This document shows, piece by piece, positions 1 through 9,045 of a stretch of DNA of 64,000 nucleotides (position 1 is its first letter; every line of letters starts with the position of its first letter). The stretch covers positions 19,653 through 83,652 of the forward strand of contig NZ_LGYH01000009.1 in NCBI RefSeq assembly GCF_001308015.1. Direction: 5' to 3'. A program made the position numbers and the translations under genes. The notes beneath the pieces were generated by a model. That model did no database searches and was not told where the DNA came from. It saw only the letters and a program-made list of their open reading frames with translations. Source of the stretch: Neisseria sp. 83E34 (GTDB taxonomy: Bacteria > Pseudomonadota > Gammaproteobacteria > Burkholderiales > Neisseriaceae).

Positions 1-236
1 TCCTGCCAAAGCAAATACCAATTGCCCTGCTTCTCTGTTTTAATGATGGTGTCGATATAAAACGCCGTGCTTTCCAAACGGTTGAGCTTTTGAATCTGAA
101 CGATAATGCTCTCACGGCTAACCGGGTTGTGCACGTTTTTCGGCTCAACCGGCTTTTGCTGCATGTAAAAATACATGGCGGCGGCACCGGCGAAGATTAA
201 CACCGGAAACAGTAAAAAGTAGAGGATTTTTTTCAT
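1..236 (-). CDS. DUF4230-type membrane-anchored protein, C-terminus cut by the window edge
   Basis: The reading frame starts at an ATG at 236 and runs off the left edge, so only about 78 residues are visible. It opens with a short charged stretch (MKKI) and one hydrophobic segment at about residues 5-22, giving an N-terminal membrane anchor or signal anchor. The following part, with a VSRESIIVQIQKLNRLES-like stretch, resembles the start of the DUF4230 domain, whose biochemical role is unknown. A DUS pair lies upstream at 285-335. The family call rests on a short segment and is moderate. Confidence 0.6.
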   Translation of the reverse strand, partial: MKKILYFLLFPVLIFAGAAAMYFYMQQKPVEPKNVHNPVSRESIIVQIQKLNRLESTAFYIDTIIKTEKQGNWYLLWQ

Positions 237-284
237 ATGGTTTAACTAATGAATCTATGACTTATTCAGTTTTCAAAGAAAACG

Positions 285-335
285 ATGCCTGTCTGAAAAC
301 CGGTTTCATTGTACACCTTATTTTCAGACAGGCAT
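285..335. terminator. DUS inverted pair, probable bidirectional terminator
   Basis: ATGCCTGTCTGAAAA and its complement face each other around a loop of about 20 bases. The pair lies just downstream of the minus-strand gene ending at 367, so it can act as its terminator and as an uptake signal. Confidence 0.6.
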
Positions 336-366
336 ATTTCATATATCGTGAAATGCTGCAACAGTA

Positions 367-933
367 TTACATACGCCCCAACTCACGCTGTAAAGCTTGG
401 ATATTCTGCTGGCGGTCAAGCACATGGCTTTGCAAACTGCTGATTTGCTGCTGGTTGATTGTGCCGTTTTTCACGGCGCGCGCGCGTATCAAATCCGCCT
501 GCGCCTGTGCCAAAGCTTTGCGCTCGTTATGAAGCTCCTGCTCCAAAATAGAACGCCTGCCGCTATTTCCGCCGGGTTTTGGTGAAGTAGAAACGACTGC
601 CGGCGTATTCATCGCTTGCGGCGCTTTATAAGCAGCCTGCTGGATACCCGGCTGCCGCACCGGCAGCTGCGCTTTGGCTACGGTGCGTTTGGCCTGCTGA
701 GCGGACGGCTGATTCGCCGCCGGTGCGGCCGGTGCGCTATAAACCAGTTTCGGTGCGGCCGAGGTGTAATGGCCGATTGCCGGCAAATCCGCCTTGCCGC
801 GGCTGCGGCATTCAGGGCTCGGTTTATCGGTGTAAACACCGTTGCATTCGTAAATCGGGCCCGCCTGAACTTGCGCAGCCCAAGCAACTGTTAAGCCCAA
901 CATCAAAGCTGAATGTTTAAAAAACGTCTTCAT
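367..933 (-). CDS. Secreted proline/alanine-rich protein with C-terminal coiled coil
   Basis: This 188-residue protein has a clear signal peptide (MKTFFKHSALMLGLTVAWAAQVQA, cleavage near residue 24). A short cysteine-containing segment follows (IYECNGVYTDKPSPEC, residues 27-42) that resembles the DUF4124-like modules of periplasmic proteins. The middle (about 55-125) is low-complexity Ala/Pro/Gln. The last 60 residues are charged and heptad-like, consistent with a coiled coil that contains LEQELHNERKALAQAQADL. I do not recognise a specific function. It lies 9 bases downstream of the ABC-F gene on the same strand and could be cotranscribed with it. Confidence 0.7.
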   Translation of the reverse strand: MKTFFKHSALMLGLTVAWAAQVQAGPIYECNGVYTDKPSPECRSRGKADLPAIGHYTSAAPKLVYSAPAAPAANQPSAQQAKRTVAKAQLPVRQPGIQQAAYKAPQAMNTPAVVSTSPKPGGNSGRRSILEQELHNERKALAQAQADLIRARAVKNGTINQQQISSLQSHVLDRQQNIQALQRELGRM

Positions 934-942
934 TTTCCCTAC

Positions 943-2874
943 TTACTCATGTGATTGTTCGTTGAATGCGGCTTCGATTTCTTGATTAATCTGCTCCAAT
1001 TCTTCCTGCCACACCAACCAATTTTCTTCCAATTCGGATAATTTTACTTTGACCGCCGCCAAGTCGGTAAGTGTTTGTTGGAGTTTTACTTTATTTTCCT
1101 CTAAATAGGCATCTTCGTGTGCCAAAAATGCTTCAAATTCTGCCTGTTGCGTGCCTAATCCGGCCATCTCTTTTTCGGCTTTATCGATTTTTTGCTGTAT
1201 CGGTTTGCTGCGTTTGGCTTTTTCCTGCCTGATTTGCGCTTCAAGGCGCTTGGTATCCTTGCGACTCTGGGTTTGCGCTGATGCGGCTGGTGCGGCAGCG
1301 GCATTTTCCTGTGCCAAACGCCACTGGCGGTAGTCTTCCAAATCGCCGTCGAAGTTTTTCAGACGGCCTTTATCAATCAACAGGAAGCTGTCGGTGGTGG
1401 CTTCCAGCAGGCTGCGGTCGTGCGATACGACGATCAATGCGCCCTGAAAACTCTGCAACGCCACGGTAAGCGCGTGGCGCATATCCAAATCGAGGTGGTT
1501 GGTCGGTTCGTCGAGCAGCAGCAGATTAGGCTTTTGCCACACAATCATCGCCAATGCCAGCCGCGCTTTTTCGCCACCGGAAAAGGGCTCGATTTTCTGC
1601 AAAGCCATATCGCCGACGAAGTTGAATCCGCCGAGGAAATTGCGGATTTCCTGCTCGCGCACATCGGGCGAAAGCTGCTGGATGTGCCAAACGGGGCTTT
1701 GGTCGTCGCGCAGGGTATCGAGCTGGTGTTGGGCAAAATAGCCGATATTGAGTTTTTCGGATTTCACCATCTGGCCGGACAACAATGCCAATTCTCCCGC
1801 CAAGGCTTTGATAAAGGTGGATTTACCGCTGCCGTTTACGCCCAGCAAACCGTAACGTGCGCCGCTTTCCAAAGATAATGTGATGTCGTGCAGCACCACC
1901 GTATCGCCGTAGCCTAAATCGGCTTTATCCAGTTTTAGCAATGGGTTAGGCAAATGTGTAGGCGTTTCAAATTCAAATGAAAATTCGCTGTCGAGATGCG
2001 CGGGGGCGATGCGTTCCAGTTTGGCCAATGCTTTCATGCGGCTTTGCGCTTGCGTGGCTTTGGTGGCTTTGGCTTTGAAGCGGTCGATAAATGATTGCAA
2101 ATGCTTGATCTGCGCTTGCTGTTTCACATACGCAGCTTGTTGTTGAGCCAGACGCTGGGCACGTTCGGTTTGATAGAAATCGTAGTTGCCGCCGTATTGG
2201 GTGAGTTTTTGATTCGCTAATTCAACGGTTTGCGTGGTAGTCGCGTTAAGGAAATCACGGTCGTGCGAAATGATGATTTGCGTGCATGGCAGGCCGGCGA
2301 GGTGGTTTTCCAACCACAGTACGGTTTCCAGATCCAAATGGTTGGTCGGTTCGTCGAGCAGCAGCAAATCGGCACGACACATCAGAGCTTGTGCCAGATT
2401 CAGACGCATACGCCAGCCGCCGGAAAAGGCCTTCACTGGTTTGCCGTGTTCTTCCTGTGAAAAACCCAGACCGCTTAATAATTTGGCGGCACGGGCCGGT
2501 GCGGTGTAAGCGTCGATTTCTTCAAGCTTAGCGTGCCATTCGGCGATTTTGAGGCCGTCGTTTTGTGCTTCGGTTTGCTGAAGGCCTGTCTGAAAATCTT
2601 GCAGCTCTTTATCGCCCTGCAAAACATAATCCAAAGCCGAAGTATCCAATGCTGGCGTTTCTTGCGCTACCGCGGCCATTTTCCAATGTTTGGGAATCAG
2701 CACATCACCCGCATCCTGCGTGATTTCGCCTTTGATCAGTGCAAACAGGCTCGATTTGCCGGTACCGTTTTTGCCGATTAAGCCGACGCGTTGGTTGGGG
2801 TTGACGGTGAGATTGGCCTGGTTGAGCAGCACTTTTAAGCCGCGTTGGAGGGTGAGGTTTTTAAGTTCGATCAT
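943..2874 (-). CDS. ABC-F family ATP-binding protein, YheS-like
   Basis: A 643-residue soluble protein with two ABC domains and no membrane segments, which defines the ABC-F family of ribosome-associated ATPases. The first domain has Walker A GKNGTGKSS near residue 34, signature SGGWRMRLNL and Walker B LLLLDEPTNHLD. The second has GVNGSGKST, SGGEKARLAL and LLLLDEPTNHLD. A charged linker separates the domains, and a long Lys/Glu-rich coiled coil forms the C-terminus. The N-terminus and length closely match E. coli YheS (about 637 residues). It probably acts on stalled or initiating ribosomes; this is inferred from the family. Confidence 0.92.
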   Translation of the reverse strand: MIELKNLTLQRGLKVLLNQANLTVNPNQRVGLIGKNGTGKSSLFALIKGEITQDAGDVLIPKHWKMAAVAQETPALDTSALDYVLQGDKELQDFQTGLQQTEAQNDGLKIAEWHAKLEEIDAYTAPARAAKLLSGLGFSQEEHGKPVKAFSGGWRMRLNLAQALMCRADLLLLDEPTNHLDLETVLWLENHLAGLPCTQIIISHDRDFLNATTTQTVELANQKLTQYGGNYDFYQTERAQRLAQQQAAYVKQQAQIKHLQSFIDRFKAKATKATQAQSRMKALAKLERIAPAHLDSEFSFEFETPTHLPNPLLKLDKADLGYGDTVVLHDITLSLESGARYGLLGVNGSGKSTFIKALAGELALLSGQMVKSEKLNIGYFAQHQLDTLRDDQSPVWHIQQLSPDVREQEIRNFLGGFNFVGDMALQKIEPFSGGEKARLALAMIVWQKPNLLLLDEPTNHLDLDMRHALTVALQSFQGALIVVSHDRSLLEATTDSFLLIDKGRLKNFDGDLEDYRQWRLAQENAAAAPAASAQTQSRKDTKRLEAQIRQEKAKRSKPIQQKIDKAEKEMAGLGTQQAEFEAFLAHEDAYLEENKVKLQQTLTDLAAVKVKLSELEENWLVWQEELEQINQEIEAAFNEQSHE

Positions 2875-2926
2875 TGGCGTTAACTTGCAAGGCGAAAGGG
2901 CGTTATTTTACCTGATTTAAAGCATC

Positions 2927-2957
2927 ATGCCTGTCTGAAATATTTTCAGACAGGCAT
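2927..2957. terminator. DUS inverted pair after the APE ketosynthase gene
   Basis: ATGCCTGTCTGAAA and TTTCAGACAGGCAT are separated by three bases, giving a strong hairpin 6 bases downstream of the ketosynthase stop codon at 2963. It marks the end of the minus-strand biosynthetic operon. Confidence 0.75.
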
Positions 2958-2962
2958 ATCGG

Positions 2963-4171
2963 TTATTCGCCAATCACAAGCACGGTATTGCTGCCGCCAA
3001 ACGCAAACGACGAGCTGGCGCCTATCCTGCGCTCATGCGGCCAGCGGCTTTCTGCATGCGTTAAACCGATTCGGGGCAAGGCTTCGTCTGCGATGCCGTC
3101 CCATTGTTGCGGCGGCAAACGGCCTGCGGGATTGCTGTTTCGGCTGATCATACCCCACAAAAACGCAGCTTCAATCGCACCCGCCGCGCCTAAAGTATGG
3201 CCGGTGGCAGGTTTGGTTGAAGTGCACGGCGTGTTGGTGCCGAACACTTCTGCCACGGCAATGCTTTCCATGCTGTCGTTGTGCTGCGTGCCGGTGCCGT
3301 GCAGATTAATCCAGCCTACTTCTTCCGCAGCCACGCCCGCATGTTTCAAAGCGGCTTCAAAAGCTTGAATCGCACCCAATCCGTCCGGCCGCGGCGACGA
3401 CATATGGTAAGCGTCACTGCTCGCGCCATAACCGAGTAAAGGCAGGCTTTCGCAAAAACCGGCTTCACGCGTCATCACGAAAGCTGCGGCAGCTTCGCCG
3501 ATATTGATGCCGTTTCGGTTGGCGGAAAACGGGTTGGCCAAACCGTTGGACAACACTTCCAGCGAGGCAAAGCCATTGATGGTTAACGGGGAAAGCGTAT
3601 CCACGCCGCCGCAGATCACGGCATCGCACAAGCCGGCGCGCAGCAGGCGGGCGGCGCTGATTAAAGCGCGCGAACCGGAAGTGCAGGCAGTGGACACCAC
3701 ATAATTCAGGTTGTTTAAGCCGTAAGCCTCGGCCACAAATTCGGCAGGCTCACCCATGAGCTGCTGCGCCTGCTTGAAAGTGAGCGTTTTCCAGTCCGCC
3801 CCCTTTGCCGCTTGTTCAAACATGCCGATATTTTCGTCCACACCGCTGGTGGATGTGCCCATCACCACTGCTATCCTATCCGCGCCGAAACGCGCTTTGG
3901 CGGCTTCTATCTGCGGTTCGATTTGCGCCAATGCATGCCATAAAAGCCGGTTGGTTCGGCTTCGCAAGGTTTTAGACAGGCATTCATTAAAGGCGCGCAG
4001 CTCGGTATTTACCGCGCCGAAAGCAAAGTTTTTGCCTTTAACCCATTCTTGTGAAAAGGTCAGCGGCGAAGTATCTGAAGGGTTGAGCAAAGCATCGATA
4101 TGCGCTTGCAGGCCGTCGCCCAATGCACTGGTTAACGCGGGTGCAGACAAATAAACCGGTGTGGTATTCAT
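2963..4171 (-). CDS. Beta-ketoacyl-ACP synthase of the aryl polyene pathway (ApeO-type)
   Basis: A 402-residue KAS I/II-type condensing enzyme. The nucleophile is Cys163 in the STACTSGSRA motif. The two histidines lie in LHGTGTQHND and KPATGHTLGAAG, so the Cys-His-His triad is complete. It should elongate the aryl polyene chain on an acyl carrier protein, probably paired with the chain-length-factor-like protein encoded at 22072-22818, as in E. coli ApeO:ApeC. It is the last gene of the minus-strand cluster. The next gene upstream, for a DUF3261 lipoprotein, ends 4 bases before the start, so the two are translationally close. Family confidence is high; the exact step is inferred from gene order. 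Confidence 0.9.
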   Translation of the reverse strand: MNTTPVYLSAPALTSALGDGLQAHIDALLNPSDTSPLTFSQEWVKGKNFAFGAVNTELRAFNECLSKTLRSRTNRLLWHALAQIEPQIEAAKARFGADRIAVVMGTSTSGVDENIGMFEQAAKGADWKTLTFKQAQQLMGEPAEFVAEAYGLNNLNYVVSTACTSGSRALISAARLLRAGLCDAVICGGVDTLSPLTINGFASLEVLSNGLANPFSANRNGINIGEAAAAFVMTREAGFCESLPLLGYGASSDAYHMSSPRPDGLGAIQAFEAALKHAGVAAEEVGWINLHGTGTQHNDSMESIAVAEVFGTNTPCTSTKPATGHTLGAAGAIEAAFLWGMISRNSNPAGRLPPQQWDGIADEALPRIGLTHAESRWPHERRIGASSSFAFGGSNTVLVIGE

Positions 4172-4174
4172 AGA

Positions 4175-4669
4175 TTATTCTCTAATCGGAAACAGCGACC
4201 ATTGCGTTTGGTCGGGAAAATTAATCAACCAACCCCGGTCTGTGGTTACGGTGCACCATAATGTTTTTGCGCGTTGGCTGAAACATTCGCCGCTGGTAAT
4301 GGCTTGGCGCTGCAACTGGGAGTAAACCGCTGCGTCATTATTCGAAAACAGCGGCAGCATGGCGCTAAACAGGCGTCGGGAAGCGGCATTCGGCATCACA
4401 AACCCATCATTATGCCAGCCTTTTTTACTCAAAACCTGCCGTGCAATCGGCGCGCCCAGCGGATTGGTTTGCACAAAACGCACCTCTTCGCCGCTTTGCT
4501 CAACCGCCAGCAGGCTGGTTTGAATCATGTTGCCGGAAGCATCGCGCTGCTCCACTTGAAACCAGGCGCTGTTATTGTGAACCTGCGGCACTTGCGCAGG
4601 CTTGGGCAAGCCCGAAGTACAGGCGGCAAGCAGCAAAGCGGAGCATAAAAGAACACTGTATTTTTTCAT
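4175..4669 (-). CDS. DUF3261 lipoprotein of the aryl polyene cluster (ApeN-type)
   Basis: A protein of about 164 residues beginning MKKYSVLLCSALLLAACTSG, with a lipobox LLAAC that puts the lipid-modified Cys at residue 16. I chose the ATG at 4669 because it gives a standard signal peptide; an ATG two codons upstream (4675) is also possible, and longer versions read through a DUS. The rest matches the DUF3261 family, which is found almost only in aryl polyene and xanthomonadin clusters, next to the MMPL exporter and LolA-like genes. A role in delivering or anchoring the polyene lipid at the outer membrane is inferred. Confidence 0.85.
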   Translation of the reverse strand: MKKYSVLLCSALLLAACTSGLPKPAQVPQVHNNSAWFQVEQRDASGNMIQTSLLAVEQSGEEVRFVQTNPLGAPIARQVLSKKGWHNDGFVMPNAASRRLFSAMLPLFSNNDAAVYSQLQRQAITSGECFSQRAKTLWCTVTTDRGWLINFPDQTQWSLFPIRE

Positions 4670-4691
4670 TTCCATCACTTTCAGACAGGCA

Positions 4692-5930
4692 TCAAACCAA
4701 CGGCACATTGCCCACCACAGCAGCCAACGCATCCAGCCGCTTGGCATGTTTTTCAACAAACGGGTTTTTCGTATCCCACGCGTAACCTGCCAAAACTGAG
4801 GCAATCATGCGGTTGATTTCGGGGCTGCGGTCGGCGGCATAAATGGCATTTTGGAAACGCGCGTCATACCAGCCGTTAACATAAGTGCGGAAGGTATCCA
4901 CGCCCTGCATCAGCGTATCGGCGTATTCGCTCTGCCAATCCACAGCCTCGCCGTTAAACTGTTTGGCAAGCAGATCCGCAGCCAGCTTAGCCGAATGCAT
5001 GGCAATGGTTACGCCGGAAGAAAATACCGGGTCGAGAAACTCCGAAGCATTGCCGAGCAAAGCAAAATGCTTGCCGTATAAAGTTTTCACATTGGCCGAA
5101 TAACCTTGAATGCTGCGGAACGGAAATTCGTTTTCCCATTGTGCATCCGCCAGAATTTCCGCCAGCAGCGGGCATTCGAGGGCAAATTTTTTCAACACGG
5201 TTTCCGAATCACCGGCCAACTTATCCGGTGTGCCGACCACGCCGATGGAGCAATGGTTGTCGGCAAACGGAATCGTCCACAGCCACACGTCGCGGTGCTG
5301 CGGGTGGGTGGTAATCAGGATTTTTTCGCGGTCGAATTTAGGGCTGGAAATATTGTCTTGGATGTGGGTAAAGTGCGCGATGCGCGGCGGCAGGTCGGAA
5401 GGGGTTTCCAAATCCAACAAACGCGGCAGCACACGGCCGTAGCCGCTGGCATCCAACACAAATTTCGCGCTTAATTCATACTCCTCGCCCGTGTCGGTTT
5501 CCACTTTCAGACAGGCATCATCCGCCCGCTCTTCAAACGCGGTAACGCCATGCCCGAAGCGCACTTCCACGCCCTGCTTAGCCGCTTCATCTATCAAAAT
5601 CTTGTCAAATAAAGCGCGGCGCACTTGAAATGTGGTGCCCGGCCCGGCGGAAAACTTATCGGTAAAGTCAAAATAAGTGTAGCGGCTGCCCCAAGTGAAG
5701 GCCGCGCCGTTTTTAAACTGAAACGAAGGCTCCGCTTCCACCGCCTCCAAAAAACCTGCTTCTTCAATCATTTCCATGCAGTGCGGCAGCAAGCTCTCGC
5801 CTATTACGAAGCGCGGAAAATGCTGCTTTTCCAACACACACACTTTGAACCCTTTTTTATTCAGCAGCGCAGAAGCGATCGAGCCCGAAGGTCCGGCGCC
5901 GATGATGGCAACGTCGAATTGATGAGTCAT
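4692..5930 (-). CDS. FAD-dependent oxidoreductase, flavin-halogenase-like, of the APE cluster
   Basis: A 412-residue flavoprotein with an N-terminal Rossmann motif GAGPSG at residues 11-16. It also has the FPRFVIGESLLP segment typical of tryptophan-halogenase and geranylgeranyl-reductase-like enzymes. A WLWTIPFADNH stretch resembles the GWxWxIP motif of flavin-dependent halogenases. Xanthomonadins, the aryl polyenes of Xanthomonas, are brominated and their clusters carry a halogenase-like gene, so aryl halogenation or hydroxylation is a reasonable guess. Activity cannot be read from the sequence. The gene lies between the DUF3261 lipoprotein and MMPL exporter genes on the same strand. Confidence 0.85.
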   Translation of the reverse strand: MTHQFDVAIIGAGPSGSIASALLNKKGFKVCVLEKQHFPRFVIGESLLPHCMEMIEEAGFLEAVEAEPSFQFKNGAAFTWGSRYTYFDFTDKFSAGPGTTFQVRRALFDKILIDEAAKQGVEVRFGHGVTAFEERADDACLKVETDTGEEYELSAKFVLDASGYGRVLPRLLDLETPSDLPPRIAHFTHIQDNISSPKFDREKILITTHPQHRDVWLWTIPFADNHCSIGVVGTPDKLAGDSETVLKKFALECPLLAEILADAQWENEFPFRSIQGYSANVKTLYGKHFALLGNASEFLDPVFSSGVTIAMHSAKLAADLLAKQFNGEAVDWQSEYADTLMQGVDTFRTYVNGWYDARFQNAIYAADRSPEINRMIASVLAGYAWDTKNPFVEKHAKRLDALAAVVGNVPLV

Positions 5931-6196
5931 TTTTTGCTTTCTTCAATTTAAATACTGATTCCATATTGGCTGTGTGCAACAGCCATTATCTTAAATTCTG
6001 CTCAACACAATGTTGTAACCAAGCTGTGCCGCCATAAAATTTAATATTTCAGACAGGCATTTGGGCTGTGTCCATAAAACTTAAAATCAACACTCTTCGG
6101 GCATCCGAACGTTTGACCTGTGCGGCTTTTCCCTCTGATGCCGCCAAACGGCGCGAGATTTTAAGGGGGATAAAGCCGACACAACGATTATGTTCT

Positions 6197-8590
6197 TTAC
6201 CCTTCTTCCTTCAACAACCAGGCCGACAGCCACAAATTCAACACCACGCCCACTGCCACCGTGATGCCGAACGCAGCCACGGCCGGCGTGCTGCTCATTC
6301 CGAGCAGGATAAAGGAAATACCAGTGGTCAACGCAGCCAGCAACATGCCGCCGAGGCGGGCCGGTGCGGTATGTTTGGCGGTAACGGCATACACCGTGTA
6401 ATCCACACCGATGGCCGACACCAGCAGCAAGCCGAACATGGCAAACAGGCTCACCGGAACACCGATCCAACCCAATACAGCCACAGTGCCCACCGCAGCC
6501 GCCAGAGGCACGGCCAAAATTTTGATGCCGCGCCGCATACCGAACATATACCACAACAAAACCAGTGCCAACGCATAAGACGCCAGCTTCAGCCAAGCGG
6601 TATGGTTGCGGGTTTCTTGAAACAATTGGTTCAAATGCGCGCGCTTATCCGCCCAATGTACGCCCGCCAAGCCTTGAATGCCTGTCTGAACGGCTGCCGC
6701 ATCGGCCAAACCGTTTAAACGGATCACCGAAGCAAACCTGCCCGGCGCCGCTTCGCCCAAATACAAGGGCCGCCATGCCTCTGCCATTTCGAATTTCAAA
6801 CCTTCCGACAAAGTCAGCGCCGGAGCGCCGGCAGCTTCATTCAAAGCATCGCGCATGGTGTTGCGCGGCACGCCGATTTCACGCATGGCCTGCCAGGCAT
6901 CAGGCAGCCTCGCCAACTCGCGCAGGCGGTTTTGCAGCTTTTTCTGTTCGGATACAGGCAGCAACCATTGGTCGAGCGACTGGATTCCCACCAGCTTCTG
7001 CTGCGCAATCAAAGGCCGCAGCAAGCGGTGTACTTCCGCGTTTTTGCGCAGCAGCGCATCTTCGCTTTCCGCTTCCACCACCAGATATTGCCCGCTGAAA
7101 TCAGTGCCTGACAGTTTGCCGATCTGCTGCGCTTCGGCCAACAACTCCGGCGGCGTATTGACCCATTGGCGGATATCGTCGCGCCAGTCGTTGCGCCACA
7201 ATCCCACAGCCAGAAAAATACCGCCTAAAATCCACCAGCCGCGGCGGTGCAGGCGCAGTTTCACCTTGTCAGACACCACATACAAACGCGCCATCCAACC
7301 CGCAAACGGCACACTCTTAGCCTGATAACGCGCAAACACGGCCGGCAGCCACAACACGGTCGCGCCAAATGCGCCCAGCAAAGCAAAGCCGGAAAACACC
7401 GCCGTTTGGCGCAGCACGGGCAGCGGCGTAAACCATAAAAAAGCATAGCCCAAAACCGTAATCAGCAGGCTGACGGCAAAAGTCGGCATCACATGGCGCA
7501 TAGCAGGCTTAGCCTCCCACGAAAGGCTGTCTGAAAGCGCGGCATATTTGCCTTCATAGCGGCGGAACACCGAAGGCGCCAGCCAATGCAGCGGGAAATC
7601 CACCAACACGCCAACCAAGCTCGTGCCGATCACAATCGTCAGAATATGCACTTGGCCAAACACCAGCAACGCGGCGGCCAAGCCCGTAAGCATTCCGGCT
7701 GCCAGCGGCAAAGCCAACCAGAATACGCGCGCGGAACGGAACACCCACAAGAGCAGTGCAAACGTAAGCAGCAAGCCGGTTGCGCTCATCATGCGGCTTT
7801 CCCGCTGCGCCTGCGCTTTTGCCGCCGCCGCAAACACCGCCCCGCCCGCACTCAGCGTTTCCGCACCGTTTGCCGCCGCCAGCTCGCGGCTTTTTTGCAA
7901 AAGCGGCAGCAGCTCATCGCTGCCGTTGGCGATATTATTGGCGCCGGGCAGCTTGCCGCGCAGCCATACCCAGGTTTTGCCGCTTTCATCTTCGGTAAAC
8001 AACATGCCGTTATCGGCATTCCACTGCAAACGGCTTTGCGGGCGGGCACGCTCGGATACAAAGCGGCCGACGCCCAACCAATCCTGATCCAACGGCAAGG
8101 GCGACGGCGCGGCAAACGGGTTTACCGCCGCTTCCGCGCGCTCCTGAAAATATTTCGCCGGCTGCTCAAACAGCAATTGCCGCTGCTCAAACGGCATCAC
8201 AGCCACGCCCAAACGCCGGATATCTTCGCGCACCCGCTCCAAATCGGGAGAAATGCTGCTGTCCACTCCGGCAAACACACCGCTCTGCTGCCACAGCTTA
8301 GCAATCTCCATGCCTGTCTGAAAAGCTTTTTCCGCATCGCGGCTGCCTGCCAGCAAAACCACTTGCGCATTCACTTGTTTTTCATTTTCGGCATCGGCAA
8401 CCTGAAGCAAAACATCCGGCTGCCGCTCTTGCGGCAACAGTGCGGTCAAATCGGTTTGCAGCCAGCTTTTGGCGGCAAAGTTATAAATCAGAAAAGCGGA
8501 AACCAGCAGGATCAAGGCCGTGTAAAGCCTTTGCGGCGTAATGTTCAGACAGCCTCGTTTAAGATGTTTGAATATAGAAGTGCGCATCAT
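6197..8590 (-). CDS. MMPL/RND family exporter of the aryl polyene cluster (ApeM-type)
   Basis: A 797-residue membrane protein with the twofold RND layout. One N-terminal helix (about residues 22-40) is followed by a large periplasmic domain, a block of five or so helices (about 270-420), a second periplasmic domain and a final helix block (about 665-790). This is the size and layout of the predicted exporters COG4258 found in aryl polyene clusters. It probably moves the finished polyene lipid out of the inner membrane, working with the LolA-like and DUF3261 proteins. A 339-residue frame on the opposite strand is only its shadow. Confidence 0.9.
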   Translation of the reverse strand: MMRTSIFKHLKRGCLNITPQRLYTALILLVSAFLIYNFAAKSWLQTDLTALLPQERQPDVLLQVADAENEKQVNAQVVLLAGSRDAEKAFQTGMEIAKLWQQSGVFAGVDSSISPDLERVREDIRRLGVAVMPFEQRQLLFEQPAKYFQERAEAAVNPFAAPSPLPLDQDWLGVGRFVSERARPQSRLQWNADNGMLFTEDESGKTWVWLRGKLPGANNIANGSDELLPLLQKSRELAAANGAETLSAGGAVFAAAAKAQAQRESRMMSATGLLLTFALLLWVFRSARVFWLALPLAAGMLTGLAAALLVFGQVHILTIVIGTSLVGVLVDFPLHWLAPSVFRRYEGKYAALSDSLSWEAKPAMRHVMPTFAVSLLITVLGYAFLWFTPLPVLRQTAVFSGFALLGAFGATVLWLPAVFARYQAKSVPFAGWMARLYVVSDKVKLRLHRRGWWILGGIFLAVGLWRNDWRDDIRQWVNTPPELLAEAQQIGKLSGTDFSGQYLVVEAESEDALLRKNAEVHRLLRPLIAQQKLVGIQSLDQWLLPVSEQKKLQNRLRELARLPDAWQAMREIGVPRNTMRDALNEAAGAPALTLSEGLKFEMAEAWRPLYLGEAAPGRFASVIRLNGLADAAAVQTGIQGLAGVHWADKRAHLNQLFQETRNHTAWLKLASYALALVLLWYMFGMRRGIKILAVPLAAAVGTVAVLGWIGVPVSLFAMFGLLLVSAIGVDYTVYAVTAKHTAPARLGGMLLAALTTGISFILLGMSSTPAVAAFGITVAVGVVLNLWLSAWLLKEEG

Positions 8591-8707
8591 AATCCGTCCG
8601 GATAGGGGTTTCTGAAATGTTTATGGTCTGATTTACCTAAAAAACCGATTACTTGTTATGTTCCTGCCGCCTCTAAACATTTCTTCTAATACATATCATG
8701 CAATAAT

Positions 8708-9010
8708 TTAATCGGGCGACGATCCGGCTTTATTAAATTCAATTTCCAAATTAATAAAAGCATCTATCATCGCGCGCCAAACTGCCTCCGCAACCTCGGG
8801 GGCCAATCCTTCGGAAACTGCTTGGATACGGCGCGCTTCAATAACTTGTGCAACACGCTCCGGAGCAGCAACGGCCCGAGCATCGTTATGCGGTTTTAAA
8901 CGCCCTGCTTGCTCCACCAATTTTTGCCGTCGGGCCAGCAATTGAATAATTTCTCTATCCAGATCGTCAATCACTTGACGGACTTCGTTCAAGGTTTCCG
9001 GCATAGTCAT
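8708..9010 (-). CDS. Small chorismate mutase / isochorismate pyruvate lyase family protein
   Basis: A 100-residue all-helical AroQ-class protein. The start at 9010 is preceded by AAGGAA at good spacing, so I prefer it to the upstream ATG at 9064. The conserved pattern is present: Arg in VRQVIDDLD, an RR pair in LLARRQKLVEQA, and a lysine in the LKPHNDARAVAAPERVAQVI loop. The APERVA stretch is closest to the PchB subgroup, which makes salicylate from isochorismate and has weak mutase activity. In this cluster it could supply a chorismate-derived aryl starter. The family is clear, the exact reaction is not. Confidence 0.8.
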   Translation of the reverse strand: MTMPETLNEVRQVIDDLDREIIQLLARRQKLVEQAGRLKPHNDARAVAAPERVAQVIEARRIQAVSEGLAPEVAEAVWRAMIDAFINLEIEFNKAGSSPD

Positions 9011-9045
9011 AATAGTTTCCTTATCACATTTTCTAATTATTTTAT

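Noticed and set aside
2927..2957. DUS inverted pairs as insertion-sequence ends
   Set aside because: The pairs are only about 30-50 bases apart with no transposase between them, and they recur behind many genes, as expected for uptake-sequence terminators.
7586..8605. A 339-residue open frame on the plus strand opposite the MMPL exporter gene
   Set aside because: Its translation is low-complexity Arg/Gln/His and it mirrors the GC-rich codons of the exporter, which has clear family motifs.
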